Positions 16,947-25,601 are shown, numbered from the stretch's first letter. The stretch is 64,000 nucleotides of DNA from Pseudonocardia kunmingensis (GCF_006716445.1 NZ_VFPA01000001.1:744001-808000); one strand, 5' to 3'. The notes: a model not told the origin generated them from the letters alone. Made by a program: numbers and translations.

Positions 16947-18880
16947 CAGCGGGCCTCCTCCTGCGAGGGGGCCTGCTCCACGACGCCGGGCTCGGCGGGA
17001 AGCGCGGCCGCCCACTCGGTGACGCGGCGCGCGACGTCCTGCGCGGTGAGGCCGGCCTCGGCCAGCACGTCGGCCCGGCTCCCGTGGTCGAGGAACCGCT
17101 GCGGGATGGCGAGGTCGCGCAGCGGCACGTCGCACTCCGCGTCCCGCAGCACCTGCGCGAGCGCCGAGCCGAACCCGCCGTGGCGCCCGCAGTCGGTGAC
17201 CGTGACGACGAGCCGGTGGGCGCGCGCGAGGCCGACCAGCGCGTCGGGCACCGGCAGCACCCAGCGCGGGTCGACCACCGTGACGGGCACGCCCTGGCGC
17301 TCCAGCCGCTGCGCCACCGCCACACCCAGCTCGCCGAACGCGCCGGCGCACACCAGCAGCACCGAGGGCTCGTCGCGCGCACCCGCGCCCGGCTCGTGCA
17401 GCACGTCCACGCCGTCCACGCGGCGCAGCGCGGGCACCGACTCGATCACCGAGCCCTTGGGGAACCGGATCGCGGTGGGCCCGTCCTCGACCGCGACGGC
17501 CTCGCCGAGCTCCTCGCGCAGCGTGGCGGCGTCACGGGGCGCCGCCACCCGCATGCCGGGCACGATGCCCAGCAGCGACAGGTCCCACATGCCGTTGTGC
17601 GACGGCCCGTCGTTGCCGGTGACGCCGGCGCGGTCCAGCACGAGCGTGACGCCCTTGTCGTGCAGCGCCACGTCCATCAGCAGCTGGTCGAACGCGCGGT
17701 TGAGGAAGGTCGAGTACAGCGCCACGACCGGGTGCAGCCCGCCCGCGGCGAGGCCCGCCGCCGAGGTCAGCGCGTGCTGCTCGGCGATCCCGACGTCGAT
17801 GCAACGCTCCGGGAAGGCCCGGGCGAACGGCGCGAGCCCGGTGGGCCCGAGCATCGCCGCGGTGATCGCGACGACGTCGGGCCTGCGCGCCCCGATGGCC
17901 AGCAGCTCGTCGGAGAACACGCTCGTCCACCCGACCGAGGGTGGGCCCGTGGGCCTGCCGGTCTCCGGGTCGAACGCCGACGGGCTGTGCATCTGCTCGG
18001 CCTCGTCGTTCTCCGCGGGCGAGTAGCCGTTGCCCTTGCGCGTGACGGCGTGGACGATCACCGGCCCGCCGAAGTGCCGGGCGCGCCGCAACGCCGACTC
18101 CATCGCCACGACGTCGTGCCCGTCGACCGGGCCGAAGTACTTCAGGCCCAGGTCGGAGAACAGCTCCTGCGGGCTCAGCGCGTCCTTCACGCCCGCCTTG
18201 AGCGCGTGCAGGCCCGCGTAGAGCGGGCCGCCGACCAGGGGGGTGCGCGCCAGCGCCTGCTTGCCGGCCTCCAGCACGCGCTCGTAGCCGGGCTGCAGCC
18301 GCAGCGTGGCGAGCCGGTCGGCGAGCCCGCCGATGGTCGGCGCGTAGGAGCGGCCGTTGTCGTTGACCACGATGACGACGTTGCGGTCCTTGCCTGCCGC
18401 GATGTTGTTCAGCGCCTCCCAGGCCATCCCCCCGGTGAGCGCTCCGTCGCCGATCACGGCGACGACGTGGCGCTGCTGCCCGGTGAGCGCGTAGGCGCGC
18501 GCCACCCCGTCCGCCCACGACAGCGAGGTGGACGCGTGGCTGTTCTCGACGTGGTCGTGCTCGCTCTCGGCGCGGCTCGGGTAGCCCGACAACCCGCCGG
18601 TCTTCTTCAGCGCCTCCCAGCCGTCCTGGCGGCCGGTGAGCATCTTGTGCACGTAGGCCTGGTGCCCGGTGTCCCAGATCAGGGTGTCCCGGGGGGAGTC
18701 GAACACCCGGTGCAGGGCGATGGTCAGCTCGACGACGCCGAGGTTGGGCCCGAGGTGCCCGCCGGTCCGGGAGACCGACGCCACCAGCTCCCGGCGGATC
18801 TCGGCGGCCAGCGTCGGCAGCTCGTGCGCCGCGAGCCGTTTCAGATCGGCCGGGCCACGGACGGATCGCAACACGGTCAC
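16946..18880 (-). CDS. dxs: 1-deoxy-D-xylulose-5-phosphate synthase
   Basis: Thiamine-diphosphate enzyme joining pyruvate and glyceraldehyde-3-phosphate, first step of the MEP isoprenoid pathway. Standard length of 644 aa. TPP/Mg site [15 protein letters not shown]...VNDNG is complete; the transketolase-type Pyr domain has [20 protein letters not shown] start (18878-18880); a second GTG two codons in is also possible. Downstream coupling to a two-component system is unusual for this housekeeping gene but may only reflect compact packing. Confidence 0.97.
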   Translation of the reverse strand: MTVLRSVRGPADLKRLAAHELPTLAAEIRRELVASVSRTGGHLGPNLGVVELTIALHRVFDSPRDTLIWDTGHQAYVHKMLTGRQDGWEALKKTGGLSGYPSRAESEHDHVENSHASTSLSWADGVARAYALTGQQRHVVAVIGDGALTGGMAWEALNNIAAGKDRNVVIVVNDNGRSYAPTIGGLADRLATLRLQPGYERVLEAGKQALARTPLVGGPLYAGLHALKAGVKDALSPQELFSDLGLKYFGPVDGHDVVAMESALRRARHFGGPVIVHAVTRKGNGYSPAENDEAEQMHSPSAFDPETGRPTGPPSVGWTSVFSDELLAIGARRPDVVAITAAMLGPTGLAPFARAFPERCIDVGIAEQHALTSAAGLAAGGLHPVVALYSTFLNRAFDQLLMDVALHDKGVTLVLDRAGVTGNDGPSHNGMWDLSLLGIVPGMRVAAPRDAATLREELGEAVAVEDGPTAIRFPKGSVIESVPALRRVDGVDVLHEPGAGARDEPSVLLVCAGAFGELGVAVAQRLERQGVPVTVVDPRWVLPVPDALVGLARAHRLVVTVTDCGRHGGFGSALAQVLRDAECDVPLRDLAIPQRFLDHGSRADVLAEAGLTAQDVARRVTEWAAALPAEPGVVEQAPSQEEAR

Positions 18881-18928
18881 CGGGCCAGCTTACGGAAGCC
18901 CGGGGAACCGGCCACCCGGCGTGCTCGA

Positions 18929-20233
18929 TCAGCCCGCGGTCCGCGGGGCCGGGATCTGCACCGGACCCGCGATCCGCACCAGGTTGCGCCCGCTGCGCTT
19001 GGCGGCGTACAGCGAGGCGTCGGCCACCTTCAGCGCCTGCTCGAGGGTGGCCCCGTCGACGGGGATGGCGGCACCGCCGATCGACACGCTCAGCCCGGAG
19101 ATCGTCAGGTTCCCGTCGGGGGTGCAGACGGGCACGTCGAGCTCGGCGACCAGCCGGCGCAGCCGCTCCGCCACCGCGCGCATCTCGGCCCGGCCCAGCG
19201 GGCCGGGCGGGAGCTCGGGCAGCAGGACGACGAACTCCTCACCGCCGAACCGGCCCACGAGGTCCTGCTCGCGCACGCCGGCCCGCAGCTCCGCCGCGAC
19301 CGCGGCCAGCACGTCGTCGCCCGCGAGGTGCCCGTGCGCGTCGTTGACCAGCTTGAAGTGGTCGAGGTCGAGGATGAGCACGGCCGCGGTGGCGCGGACG
19401 CGCTGCGTGCGCCGCAGCGTCCGCGTGGCCTCGGCCTGCCAGCCCGCCGAGTTGAGCAGCCCGGTCTTGGCGTCGGTGCTGGCCACCTCCTCGAGGTGGC
19501 GCACCAGCACGGCGCGGTGCAGCACGAGGATCGGCGGGAGGACGAGCGCGACCAGCCACGGCGTCGCCCCGATCGTGACGGCCGCGAGGCCGCCCATGCA
19601 GAGCGTGGCGACCTCGAGCGCGTTGTCGTCCCAGCGCCCGACGAGCTCGCGCACCCCGGGCCACTCGTGGGTCAGCGCGATCACGCCGGCGACGAGGAGC
19701 GTGTTGACCACGACGTAGGCCAGCACGGCCGCGGCCATGCCTGCGACGCCCGCGACGTCCTCCGGGCCACTGGGCAACCCGCCCGCGGCGGTGACGACGC
19801 CGTGCGCGGCGGCTGCGGCGAGGACGACGGTGGCCGTCGTGTAGACGTGCCGGTGCACCGGCACCTTCGCCGGCCGCCACACCCGCTGCCACAGGTGCAG
19901 GTACACCACGGCGATGACGGCGGCGGCGAGCGCGGGCGGCAGGAGCAGCGCGGCCGCGAACGTCCACACCGAGCTGAGGTCGAAGTAGGAGGTCTGGGCC
20001 GCCCGCCTGCGGATCCGCTCGATGCCGGTGGCGAGCTCGGTGTGCACGACGCTCAGCAGGGTCAGGAACGCGGCGAGGGCCACCGCCTCCGGCGTGGGCA
20101 CGGCGAGGTGGGCGGCGACGAGCGCCACGGCCGCGACCTCGACGACGAGCACCAGCCCGACGGCTCGGGCGGGCCGGCGCCAGAGCTCCCAGCTCGCCGG
20201 GTCCCAGCCGGCCGGTGGTGACGGCTCATCCAC
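18929..20233 (-). CDS. Membrane diguanylate cyclase, paralogue 1 of 4
   Basis: Makes cyclic di-GMP from two GTP. Residues ~22-245 form a polytopic membrane sensor with the block LSSVWTFAAALLLPP and VVYLHLW shared by all four paralogues; the GGDEF domain runs from ~250 to 425. Active-site GGEEF is at 330-334 and the RxxD feedback site REQD at 321-324, so enzyme and product inhibition should both work. GAGAGGAGGGGG before the ATG is a strong ribosome site. Most diverged of the four. Confidence 0.92.
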   Translation of the reverse strand: MDEPSPPAGWDPASWELWRRPARAVGLVLVVEVAAVALVAAHLAVPTPEAVALAAFLTLLSVVHTELATGIERIRRRAAQTSYFDLSSVWTFAAALLLPPALAAAVIAVVYLHLWQRVWRPAKVPVHRHVYTTATVVLAAAAAHGVVTAAGGLPSGPEDVAGVAGMAAAVLAYVVVNTLLVAGVIALTHEWPGVRELVGRWDDNALEVATLCMGGLAAVTIGATPWLVALVLPPILVLHRAVLVRHLEEVASTDAKTGLLNSAGWQAEATRTLRRTQRVRATAAVLILDLDHFKLVNDAHGHLAGDDVLAAVAAELRAGVREQDLVGRFGGEEFVVLLPELPPGPLGRAEMRAVAERLRRLVAELDVPVCTPDGNLTISGLSVSIGGAAIPVDGATLEQALKVADASLYAAKRSGRNLVRIAGPVQIPAPRTAG

Positions 20234-20276
20234 GCCCGCCCCCTCCTCTCGCGCGACCGGCTTGCGCCTGTCGGCG

Positions 20277-20305
20277 AGATTAGTGAGGCCTGCGTGGCGT
20301 GTCAG
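20277..20305 (-). promoter_or_regulatory. Sigma-A-like promoter of diguanylate cyclase 1
   Basis: Minus strand: -35 CTGACA (20300-20305), 17-bp spacer, -10 TAATCT (20277-20282), within the motif CACTAATCT that recurs as CACTANNCT before all four paralogues. Predicted 5' leader is about 37 nt. Confidence 0.65.
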
Positions 20306-20367
20306 GAGGACGACGATCGCTCATCGGGGTGGAGTACGCGACCGAGCCGTCACGCAGCGTCACACCC

Positions 20368-21708
20368 TCAGGTGGGGTCGGGCGGCCGGCCGATGGGGTG
20401 CAGCGGCACCACCGGCGGCGGAGCGGGCACCGGCACGCCCATGCGCACGGCGTTGCGGCCCCCGCGCTTGGCCGCGTACAGCGCGGTGTCGGCGATCTGC
20501 AGCAGCGTGCGCAGGTCGGCCCCCTCGTCCGGGGAGAGGGCTCCCCCGATGGACACGGTGAGCCCACTGACGGTGAGCGGGCCGTCCGGCGTGGGCATCT
20601 CGACCCGCAGGTCGGCCACCCGCCTGCGGATCCGCTCGGCCACCGCCTCGAACTCGGCGGGCCCGGCCCCGCCGAGCATCACGACGAACTCCTCCCCGCC
20701 GAAGCGGCCGACGAGGTCCTGCTCGCGGACCTCGCCGCGCAGCGCACCGGCCACGGCGGCGAGCACGCGGTCGCCCGCGAGGTGTCCGTGCGTGTCGTTG
20801 ACGGTCTTGAAGTGGTCGAGGTCCAGCACGAGGACCGCACCCGGCCCCTGCCGCCGGCCACCGCGGCGCAGCACCTGCTCGGCCCGCGCGTGCCACGCCG
20901 CGGCGTTGAGCAGCCCGGTCTTGCCGTCGGTGCTCGCGGCCTCCTCCAGGTGCTTGACCAGCACGGCGCGGTGCAGGACCAGCAGGGGCGGCAGCGCGAG
21001 GAGCACCAGCCACGGGTTGACGAGCACCGCCACCGCGGTGAGCGCCCCGAGCGAGAGCGTGGCCACCTCGAGCAGGTTGTCGTCCCAGTCGCCCAGCACG
21101 CGCGCCAGGTCCGGCTGCGGCGCGCTCATGGCGACGGCACCGGCGACGAGGCCGTTGTTGATCGTGGTGTAGACACCGAGCGCGAGCACGATCCCCGGGA
21201 GCCCGGCCGCGGAGAGGCCACGACCGAGGAGCGCGACCACCCCGGCCGCGGCGAGGCAGGCCAGCACGATCGTGGCGGTGCTGTAGGCCCCGCGGTACAG
21301 CGGCACGCGGGGACGCCCGGTGCGCGCCCACACGTGCAGGTGCACCACCACGGCGACGGCGGCGGCGCACACCGGCGGCAGCACGAGCGCCCCGGCGAAG
21401 GTCCACACGGAGCTGAGGTTCGCGTGGCTGCCGCCCGCCGTGGCCCGGCGACGGATCCGTTCGACGCCGATCGCGGCCTCGGTGTGCAGCAGGCCGAGGC
21501 CGGCGAGCAGCGCCGTGTGCAGGACCTGGGTGCCGTCCGGGAGTGGCGTGCGCGTCGCGACGGCCACGACGAGACCGAGCGCCGTGGCCTCGACGACGAG
21601 CACCGCCGCCACGAGCCGGCGCGGCATCTCCCACAGTGGCCAGCTGCGGACCGTCCACTCCCGGGCCCGGCGAAGCGCGCCGTGAGCTCCCTCGGGGTGT
21701 GTGGACAT
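20368..21708 (-). CDS. Membrane diguanylate cyclase, paralogue 2 of 4
   Basis: A 446-aa protein with a polytopic membrane domain at ~30-250 (LSSVWTFAGALVLPP) and a C-terminal GGDEF domain. Active site GGEEF at 337-341; inhibitory RxxD (REQD) at 328-331. ATG 21708 was chosen over the longer open frame because it matches paralogue starts, lies below a good promoter, and because upstream codons are atypical. Closest relative in the window is paralogue 4 (shared HLEEAA, WHARAEQVL-type segments). Confidence 0.92.
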   Translation of the reverse strand: MSTHPEGAHGALRRAREWTVRSWPLWEMPRRLVAAVLVVEATALGLVVAVATRTPLPDGTQVLHTALLAGLGLLHTEAAIGVERIRRRATAGGSHANLSSVWTFAGALVLPPVCAAAVAVVVHLHVWARTGRPRVPLYRGAYSTATIVLACLAAAGVVALLGRGLSAAGLPGIVLALGVYTTINNGLVAGAVAMSAPQPDLARVLGDWDDNLLEVATLSLGALTAVAVLVNPWLVLLALPPLLVLHRAVLVKHLEEAASTDGKTGLLNAAAWHARAEQVLRRGGRRQGPGAVLVLDLDHFKTVNDTHGHLAGDRVLAAVAGALRGEVREQDLVGRFGGEEFVVMLGGAGPAEFEAVAERIRRRVADLRVEMPTPDGPLTVSGLTVSIGGALSPDEGADLRTLLQIADTALYAAKRGGRNAVRMGVPVPAPPPVVPLHPIGRPPDPT

Positions 21709-21742
21709 CTGCGCTCTCGATCGCTGTTCGGCGTCTCTCCCG

Positions 21743-21771
21743 AGGGTAGTGCAGACCGATCGCGGCGTCAT
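21743..21771 (-). promoter_or_regulatory. Sigma-A-like promoter of diguanylate cyclase 2
   Basis: Minus strand: -35 ATGACG (21766-21771), 17-bp spacer, -10 TACCCT (21743-21748), inside the shared motif CACTANNCT. Leader of about 28 nt. Confidence 0.65.
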
Positions 21772-22012
21772 TCGTACGACCGCACGGGAGGAGGGGTCGT
21801 GACACAGTGAGATGGTCCGAGTGCGCAGAACACACGATTCCACCGAATTGACGACCCAGTTGCCACCGAATGCAGTCCGCGGGATGGAGCGGATGGCACA
21901 CGCGCCCTCACCACGCCTCCGGGGTGCCGCCGCTTCCTCCGCGGAAGCGGGGGTGATGTCCGTCCCATCGCAGGAGATCGAATCCCATCGAGCCGGGGAG
22001 GAGGGATGACGG

Positions 22013-22036
22013 ATGCGCAACAAGGACTGGAACTGA
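22013..22036 (+). CDS. Mini-ORF MRNKDWN, related to the 25.3-kb array peptides
   Basis: AGGAGG at 21999-22004 lies 8 nt before ATG 22013, which opens a 7-codon frame ending TGG AAC TGA. The peptide Met-Arg-Asn-Lys-Asp-Trp-Asn shares Met-Arg-Asn-(Lys/Arg)-x-Trp with the six array peptides Met-Arg-Asn-Arg-Ser-Trp. The ATG at 22006 (78-aa frame) is only 1 nt from the ribosome site and runs into cyclase 3, so it is less likely. Translation is unproven. Confidence 0.4.
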   Translation: MRNKDWN

Positions 22037-22102
22037 TCAGGGAACCGAATGATCACGGCTCCGGTGCTGATCGCCGGAAGTGGGGCAGGGCAGGATCTTG
22101 CG

Positions 22103-22154
22103 ACTCGATCTACGGCTCGATCTACGACGGATCCGCGACGGATCTGCGGCAGAT
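22103..22154. repeat. Short degenerate direct repeat
   Basis: Repeated GATCTACGG / GATCCGCGACGG / GATCTGCGG units, spaced 11-14 bp, just past the cyclase 3 stop region. Four units are legible; origin unknown. Confidence 0.5.
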
Positions 22155-22178
22155 CGCCCGCCCGCCCACGTCCGGCGA

Positions 22179-23468
22179 TCAGCGCCGGACCGGGGCCACC
22201 TCGATGCGCACGGTGTTGCGGCCGGCCCGCTTGGCGGCGTAGAGCGCGGTGTCCGCCGTCTGCAGGAGGGAGGCGAGATCGCTGCCGTTCGCCGGGAGCA
22301 CCGCGCCGCCGATCGAGACCGTCAGGCCGACGACGGTCCGGGCACCGCCCGCCGCCGGGAGGGTGAGGCGCAGATCGGCGACCCGGGCCCGGATCCGCTC
22401 CGCCACCACCTCGAGCTCCACGGCATCGAGCTCGACCGACCGGGCCCCGTGCGCCATGCGCCGTGGCATCACGACGAACTCCTCACCGCCGAGACGGCCG
22501 ACGAGGTCGTGCGCCCGGACGACGCGGCGCAGCGCGTCCGCGACCGCGGCCAGTACGCGGTCCCCGACCACGTGGCCGTAGGTGTCGTTGACCGCCTTGA
22601 AGTGGTCGAGGTCGAGCACCAGCACGCCACCGGCGCGTTCGGCGGCGCCCGGACGGACCAGGACCCGTTCCGCCTCCGTGAGCCAGGCCGCCGCGTTGAG
22701 CAGGCCGGTCTTGCCGTCCGTGCTGGCCGCGACCTCCAGCGGCCGGACCTGCACGGCCCGGAGCACGGCGAACAGCGGGGGCAGCACGAGCAGGACGGAC
22801 CACGGGTTCAGCACGAGCGCGATGGCCGTCAACGCGCCCATGCAGAGCATGCCGATCTCCAGGACGTTCTCGTCCCACGGCCCGAGGAGCGCCGACGGGA
22901 CGGCGTCCGGCGTGCTCACCCGGACGACCGCCGCGATGAGCCCGGTGTTGACCGCCGCATACAGGCCGATCGCGACGAGGAGCACCCACAGCCGATACTC
23001 CGGCGGCCCGACGCGCTCGAGGAAGGCGCCGGTGGCGAGGCAGGCCAGCACCACGGTGGCGACGCTGAACAGCTGGCGGTACAGCGGAACGGACGGCCGC
23101 CACGCCCGCGCCCAGAGGTGCATCAGCATGACCACCGCCACCACCGCGGCGTGCGGGCCGGTGAGGACGACGATGCTCGCGAACGTCCACACCGAGTTGA
23201 GGTCGACGTGATTGGCGTCGACGAGCCGGCGCCGCATCCGCTCCACGCCGACCGACAGCTCGGTGTACGCGACACCCAGCAGCACGAGCACAGCCGCGGC
23301 CGTGAGGTCCTCCGGCGAGGGCGGCGGACGGCGGGCGAGACCGCCGACCACGAGCACGACCGCGACGACCTCCACGAACAGGACCGTGGCGAGCACACGG
23401 GGCGGGAGCGTCCACACCGCCCAGCCGCGGACGCCGGGCCGCTGCGGTTCGGAAGCCTCCACGCTCAC
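22179..23468 (-). CDS. Membrane diguanylate cyclase, paralogue 3 of 4
   Basis: A 429-aa protein: membrane domain at ~22-240 (NSVWTFASIVVLTGP, MLMHLWARAW) and a GGDEF domain with active site GGEEF at 327-331 and RxxD (RAHD) at 318-321. The stretch after the active site (PRRMAHGARSVELDAVEL) is longer than in the others. GTG start with GGAG 8 nt upstream. Catalytic capacity looks intact. Confidence 0.92.
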   Translation of the reverse strand: MSVEASEPQRPGVRGWAVWTLPPRVLATVLFVEVVAVVLVVGGLARRPPPSPEDLTAAAVLVLLGVAYTELSVGVERMRRRLVDANHVDLNSVWTFASIVVLTGPHAAVVAVVMLMHLWARAWRPSVPLYRQLFSVATVVLACLATGAFLERVGPPEYRLWVLLVAIGLYAAVNTGLIAAVVRVSTPDAVPSALLGPWDENVLEIGMLCMGALTAIALVLNPWSVLLVLPPLFAVLRAVQVRPLEVAASTDGKTGLLNAAAWLTEAERVLVRPGAAERAGGVLVLDLDHFKAVNDTYGHVVGDRVLAAVADALRRVVRAHDLVGRLGGEEFVVMPRRMAHGARSVELDAVELEVVAERIRARVADLRLTLPAAGGARTVVGLTVSIGGAVLPANGSDLASLLQTADTALYAAKRAGRNTVRIEVAPVRR

Positions 23469-23522
23469 CGCATGCGCTCCACCGGTCTCGTCCGTGTCCT
23501 CGATCGAGTCGACCCGTTGCGG

Positions 23523-23551
23523 AGCGTAGTGCAGGCGGTGACGCGATGACC
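23523..23551 (-). promoter_or_regulatory. Promoter of diguanylate cyclase 3 (weaker -35)
   Basis: Minus strand: -10 TACGCT (23523-23528) in the shared CACTANNCT motif; 17 bp upstream the -35 position reads GGTCAT, a poorer match than in the other three copies. Confidence 0.5.
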
Positions 23552-23653
23552 ATGGAGCCAGAACGGTCCCGGGACGGCGGGAGTGATCGGTCCGAGCGGC
23601 GCACCGCGAGCGTCAGGACAGCTCTGGTGCGCTGCGCGACGCGATCGGGGTGC

Positions 23654-25027
23654 TCAGTCGCCGGCTTCCGGGCCGGTCGTGGTCACGGGCCGCAGCGGGG
23701 CCCGTCCCAGCTGCACGCTGCCCATCCGCACGGCGTTGCGCCCGGCGCCCTTCGCCACGTACAGCGCCTTGTCCGCCGCCTGCAACAGGTCACGCAGGTC
23801 CACGCCGGTGTCCGGGGAGAGCGCGCAACCGATGGACACGGAGAGGCCCATCACGCTCAGCGGCCCGTCCGGGGTCGGGATCTCGACGCGCAGGTCGGCC
23901 ACGCGCCGCCGGATCCGGTCGGCGACCGCCTCCAGCTCCGCCGACCCGCTGCCCTCCAGCCCGGCCAGCATCACGACGAACTCCTCGCCCCCGAAGCGGC
24001 CGACGAGGTCGCGTTCCCTGACCTCGGTGCGCAGGATGTCGGCCACCGCGGCGAGCACGTGGTCCCCTGCGAGGTGGCCGTGGGTGTCGTTGACCGCCTT
24101 GAAGTGGTCGAGATCGAGCACCAGCACACCGCGCATGCCGTCGGCCCGCCGCCGCCGGTGCAGGACGCGCTCGGCCTGCACGTGCCAGGCGGCGGCGTTG
24201 AGCAACCCGGTCTTGCCGTCGGTGTTGGCGGCTTCCTCCAGGTGCTTGACCAGGACCGCTCTGTGCAGCACCAGCAGCGGGGGCAGCACGAGGACCACGA
24301 GCATCGGGTTGATCGACAGCGCGACCGCGGTGATCGCTCCGAGGGACAGCGTGGCGAACTCGAGCAGTATGTCGTCCCAGCGGCCGAGGGCCTTGCTGAT
24401 GTCGGGCTGCGGGTTGCTCATCGCGACCGCGCCGGCGACCAGTGCGGTGTTCACCGTGGTGTAGACCAGGATCGCGCCGGCGAGCAGGAGCACTCCGGCT
24501 CCCTCGCCGTCCAGCCCGCTCCCGCCGTCGCGGTGCACCCCCGCCACCGCGGCCGCGGCGAGGCAGGAGAGAACGATCGTCGCCGTGCTGAAGACGTGCC
24601 GGTAGACCGCCACCCGCGGACGCCAGGACCGCCACCAGAGGTGGGTGAAGACGACGGCCGCCACCGCCACGGCGAGGACCGGCGGCACCAGGACGGCTGC
24701 GGCGAACGTCCACACCGAGCTCAGGTCCACGTGCAGCGTGTCGATGATCCGACGACGAACGCGCTCGACGCGCAGCGCGACCTCGGAGTGCACGATGCCG
24801 AGCCCGCACACGAGAAGGCTCATCATGATCGTCCGGCGGTCGAAGTCGCCGGGCGCGATGCTGAGGACCGTGAGCAGAGCCGCGGTGAGCTCCACGACGA
24901 GGATGGGGCCGAGCAGCCGCCGGGGCATCGACCAGACGGCCCAGGACGAGGGTCTCCATGCGGAGCTGACCTCGGTGTCCGGGTCGGAGACGCCCGAGGC
25001 AGCGTCCTGGCGCGCGCCCCTAGACAT
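23654..25027 (-). CDS. Membrane diguanylate cyclase, paralogue 4 of 4
   Basis: A 457-aa protein: membrane domain at ~38-260 (LSSVWTFAAAVLVPP, VVFTHLWWRSWRP), then GGDEF with GGEEF at 346-350 and RxxD (RERD) at 337-340. Start taken at ATG 25027; its ribosome site is weak, and a mini-ORF (ATG at 25050, Met-Ala-Glu-Ser-Met-Asn-Val) directly after GGGGAG overlaps the start in another frame, which may tune initiation. Its promoter region is shared with the strand carrying the 61-bp array. Confidence 0.9.
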   Translation of the reverse strand: MSRGARQDAASGVSDPDTEVSSAWRPSSWAVWSMPRRLLGPILVVELTAALLTVLSIAPGDFDRRTIMMSLLVCGLGIVHSEVALRVERVRRRIIDTLHVDLSSVWTFAAAVLVPPVLAVAVAAVVFTHLWWRSWRPRVAVYRHVFSTATIVLSCLAAAAVAGVHRDGGSGLDGEGAGVLLLAGAILVYTTVNTALVAGAVAMSNPQPDISKALGRWDDILLEFATLSLGAITAVALSINPMLVVLVLPPLLVLHRAVLVKHLEEAANTDGKTGLLNAAAWHVQAERVLHRRRRADGMRGVLVLDLDHFKAVNDTHGHLAGDHVLAAVADILRTEVRERDLVGRFGGEEFVVMLAGLEGSGSAELEAVADRIRRRVADLRVEIPTPDGPLSVMGLSVSIGCALSPDTGVDLRDLLQAADKALYVAKGAGRNAVRMGSVQLGRAPLRPVTTTGPEAGD

Positions 25028-25063
25028 TCATACTCTCAGCCATCTCCCCTATCGAGGGACGCA

Positions 25064-25092
25064 AGGCTAGTGGACCCGCCCAGGGCTGTCAC
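25064..25092 (-). promoter_or_regulatory. Sigma-A-like promoter of diguanylate cyclase 4
   Basis: Minus strand: -35 GTGACA (25087-25092), 17-bp spacer, -10 TAGCCT (25064-25069), in the shared CACTANNCT motif. The -35 lies inside one arm of the hairpin at 25083-25132. Confidence 0.65.
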
Positions 25093-25132
25093 GGGCGACG
25101 GCGCCCCTGCCGGGGCGGCCGTGACACAGCCC
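25083..25132. repeat. Strong GC hairpin upstream of the 61-bp array
   Basis: GGGCTGTCACGG pairs with CCGTGACACAGCCC (one small bulge) around an inner CGCCCC/GGGGCG stem. On the plus strand it precedes the array by about 140 nt; on the minus strand it covers the -35 box of cyclase 4. Confidence 0.6.
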
Positions 25133-25296
25133 ACGAACACGAGCGGCCCTCGCTGACGAAGGAGGTGGCTCTGCCGCCCCTGCCGGGCCCCCAGTGTGTC
25201 GCCCACCAGGCGCCCTCGGGCAGGAGGCCCTCCCACCCGGAACCGGAGCCGAGGGTCGTACCCGCCGCTCGACCGCCCACCTCGAAAGGAGCACCC

Positions 25297-25317
25297 GTGC
25301 GCAACCGCAGCTGGTGA
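25297..25317 (+). CDS. Array minicistron 1 (MRNRSW)
   Basis: GTG start with AAAGGAG 5 nt upstream; six codons ending TGG TGA. The unit's left flank is diverged (CCGCTCGACCGCCCACCTCG), marking the array edge. An open frame in the same register reaches back to GTG 25165. Confidence 0.45.
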   Translation: MRNRSW

Positions 25318-25357
25318 CCCACCCACCACCCGACCACCCACCACGAAAGGAGCACCC

Positions 25358-25378
25358 GTGCGCAACCGCAGCTGGTGA
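25358..25378 (+). CDS. Array minicistron 2 (MRNRSW)
   Basis: Identical coding part; AAAGGAG with a 5-nt spacer. Frame is shifted by one relative to unit 1. Confidence 0.45.
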   Translation: MRNRSW

Positions 25379-25418
25379 CCCACCCACCACCCGACCACCC
25401 ACCACGAAAGGAGCACCC

Positions 25419-25439
25419 GTGCGCAACCGCAGCTGGTGA
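25419..25439 (+). CDS. Array minicistron 3 (MRNRSW)
   Basis: Identical to unit 2 over the full 61 bp, including the ribosome site. Confidence 0.45.
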   Translation: MRNRSW

Positions 25440-25479
25440 CCCACCCACCACCCGACCACCCACCACGAAAGGAGCACCC

Positions 25480-25500
25480 GTGCGCAACCGCAGCTGGTGA
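25480..25500 (+). CDS. Array minicistron 4 (MRNRSW)
   Basis: Identical to unit 2; the last unit with the stronger AAAGGAG ribosome site. Confidence 0.45.
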   Translation: MRNRSW

Positions 25501-25540
25501 CCCACCCACCACCCGACCACCCACCACGAAAGGAACCCCC

Positions 25541-25561
25541 GTGCGCAACCGCAGCTGGTGA
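25541..25561 (+). CDS. Array minicistron 5 (MRNRSW)
   Basis: Same six codons, but the ribosome site reads AAAGGAACCCCC: G-to-A and A-to-C changes weaken it while the peptide is unchanged. Confidence 0.4.
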   Translation: MRNRSW

Positions 25562-25601
25562 CCCACCCACCACCCGACCACCCACCACGAAAGGAACCCC
25601 C

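Larger units (their letters stand above)
21709..22178. other. 470-bp spacer between cyclases 2 and 3
   Basis: Less GC-rich than its surroundings. It holds the promoter of cyclase 2 (minus strand), a plus-strand mini-ORF at 22013, a second strong GGAGGAGG followed by a three-codon ORF (GTG ACA CAG, stop at 21808-21810), a hairpin CCGCTTCCTCCGCGGAAGCGG near 21930, and a short degenerate direct repeat at 22103-22154. No normal-length gene is credible here. Confidence 0.6.

Noticed and set aside
13704..18026. 1440-codon plus-strand frame, and the 1326-codon frame at 54765-58745
   Set aside because: Both are shadows of real genes on the other strand or frame; high-GC third positions keep antisense frames open. 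Product sequences are Arg/Ala/Pro-rich with no family motifs.
22006..22242. 78-codon plus-strand frame overlapping the end of cyclase 3
   Set aside because: Its ATG is 1 nt from the ribosome site and its second half is antisense to the conserved cyclase C-terminus; the 7-codon frame at 22013 has proper spacing.
25045..25110. Cyclic di-GMP-I riboswitch near the cyclase 4 start
   Set aside because: GGGACGCAAGGCTAG on the plus strand resembles the aptamer core GACGCAAAGCC, but the GCAAACC block and the matching 3' strand are missing, and it lies on the strand opposite the cyclase. A covariance-model search would settle it.
25165..25317. 50-codon frame from GTG 25165 ending in the first array stop
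   Set aside because: The GGAGG touches the GTG, leaving no spacing, and the sequence is proline-rich without similarity to anything; kept only as a remark.
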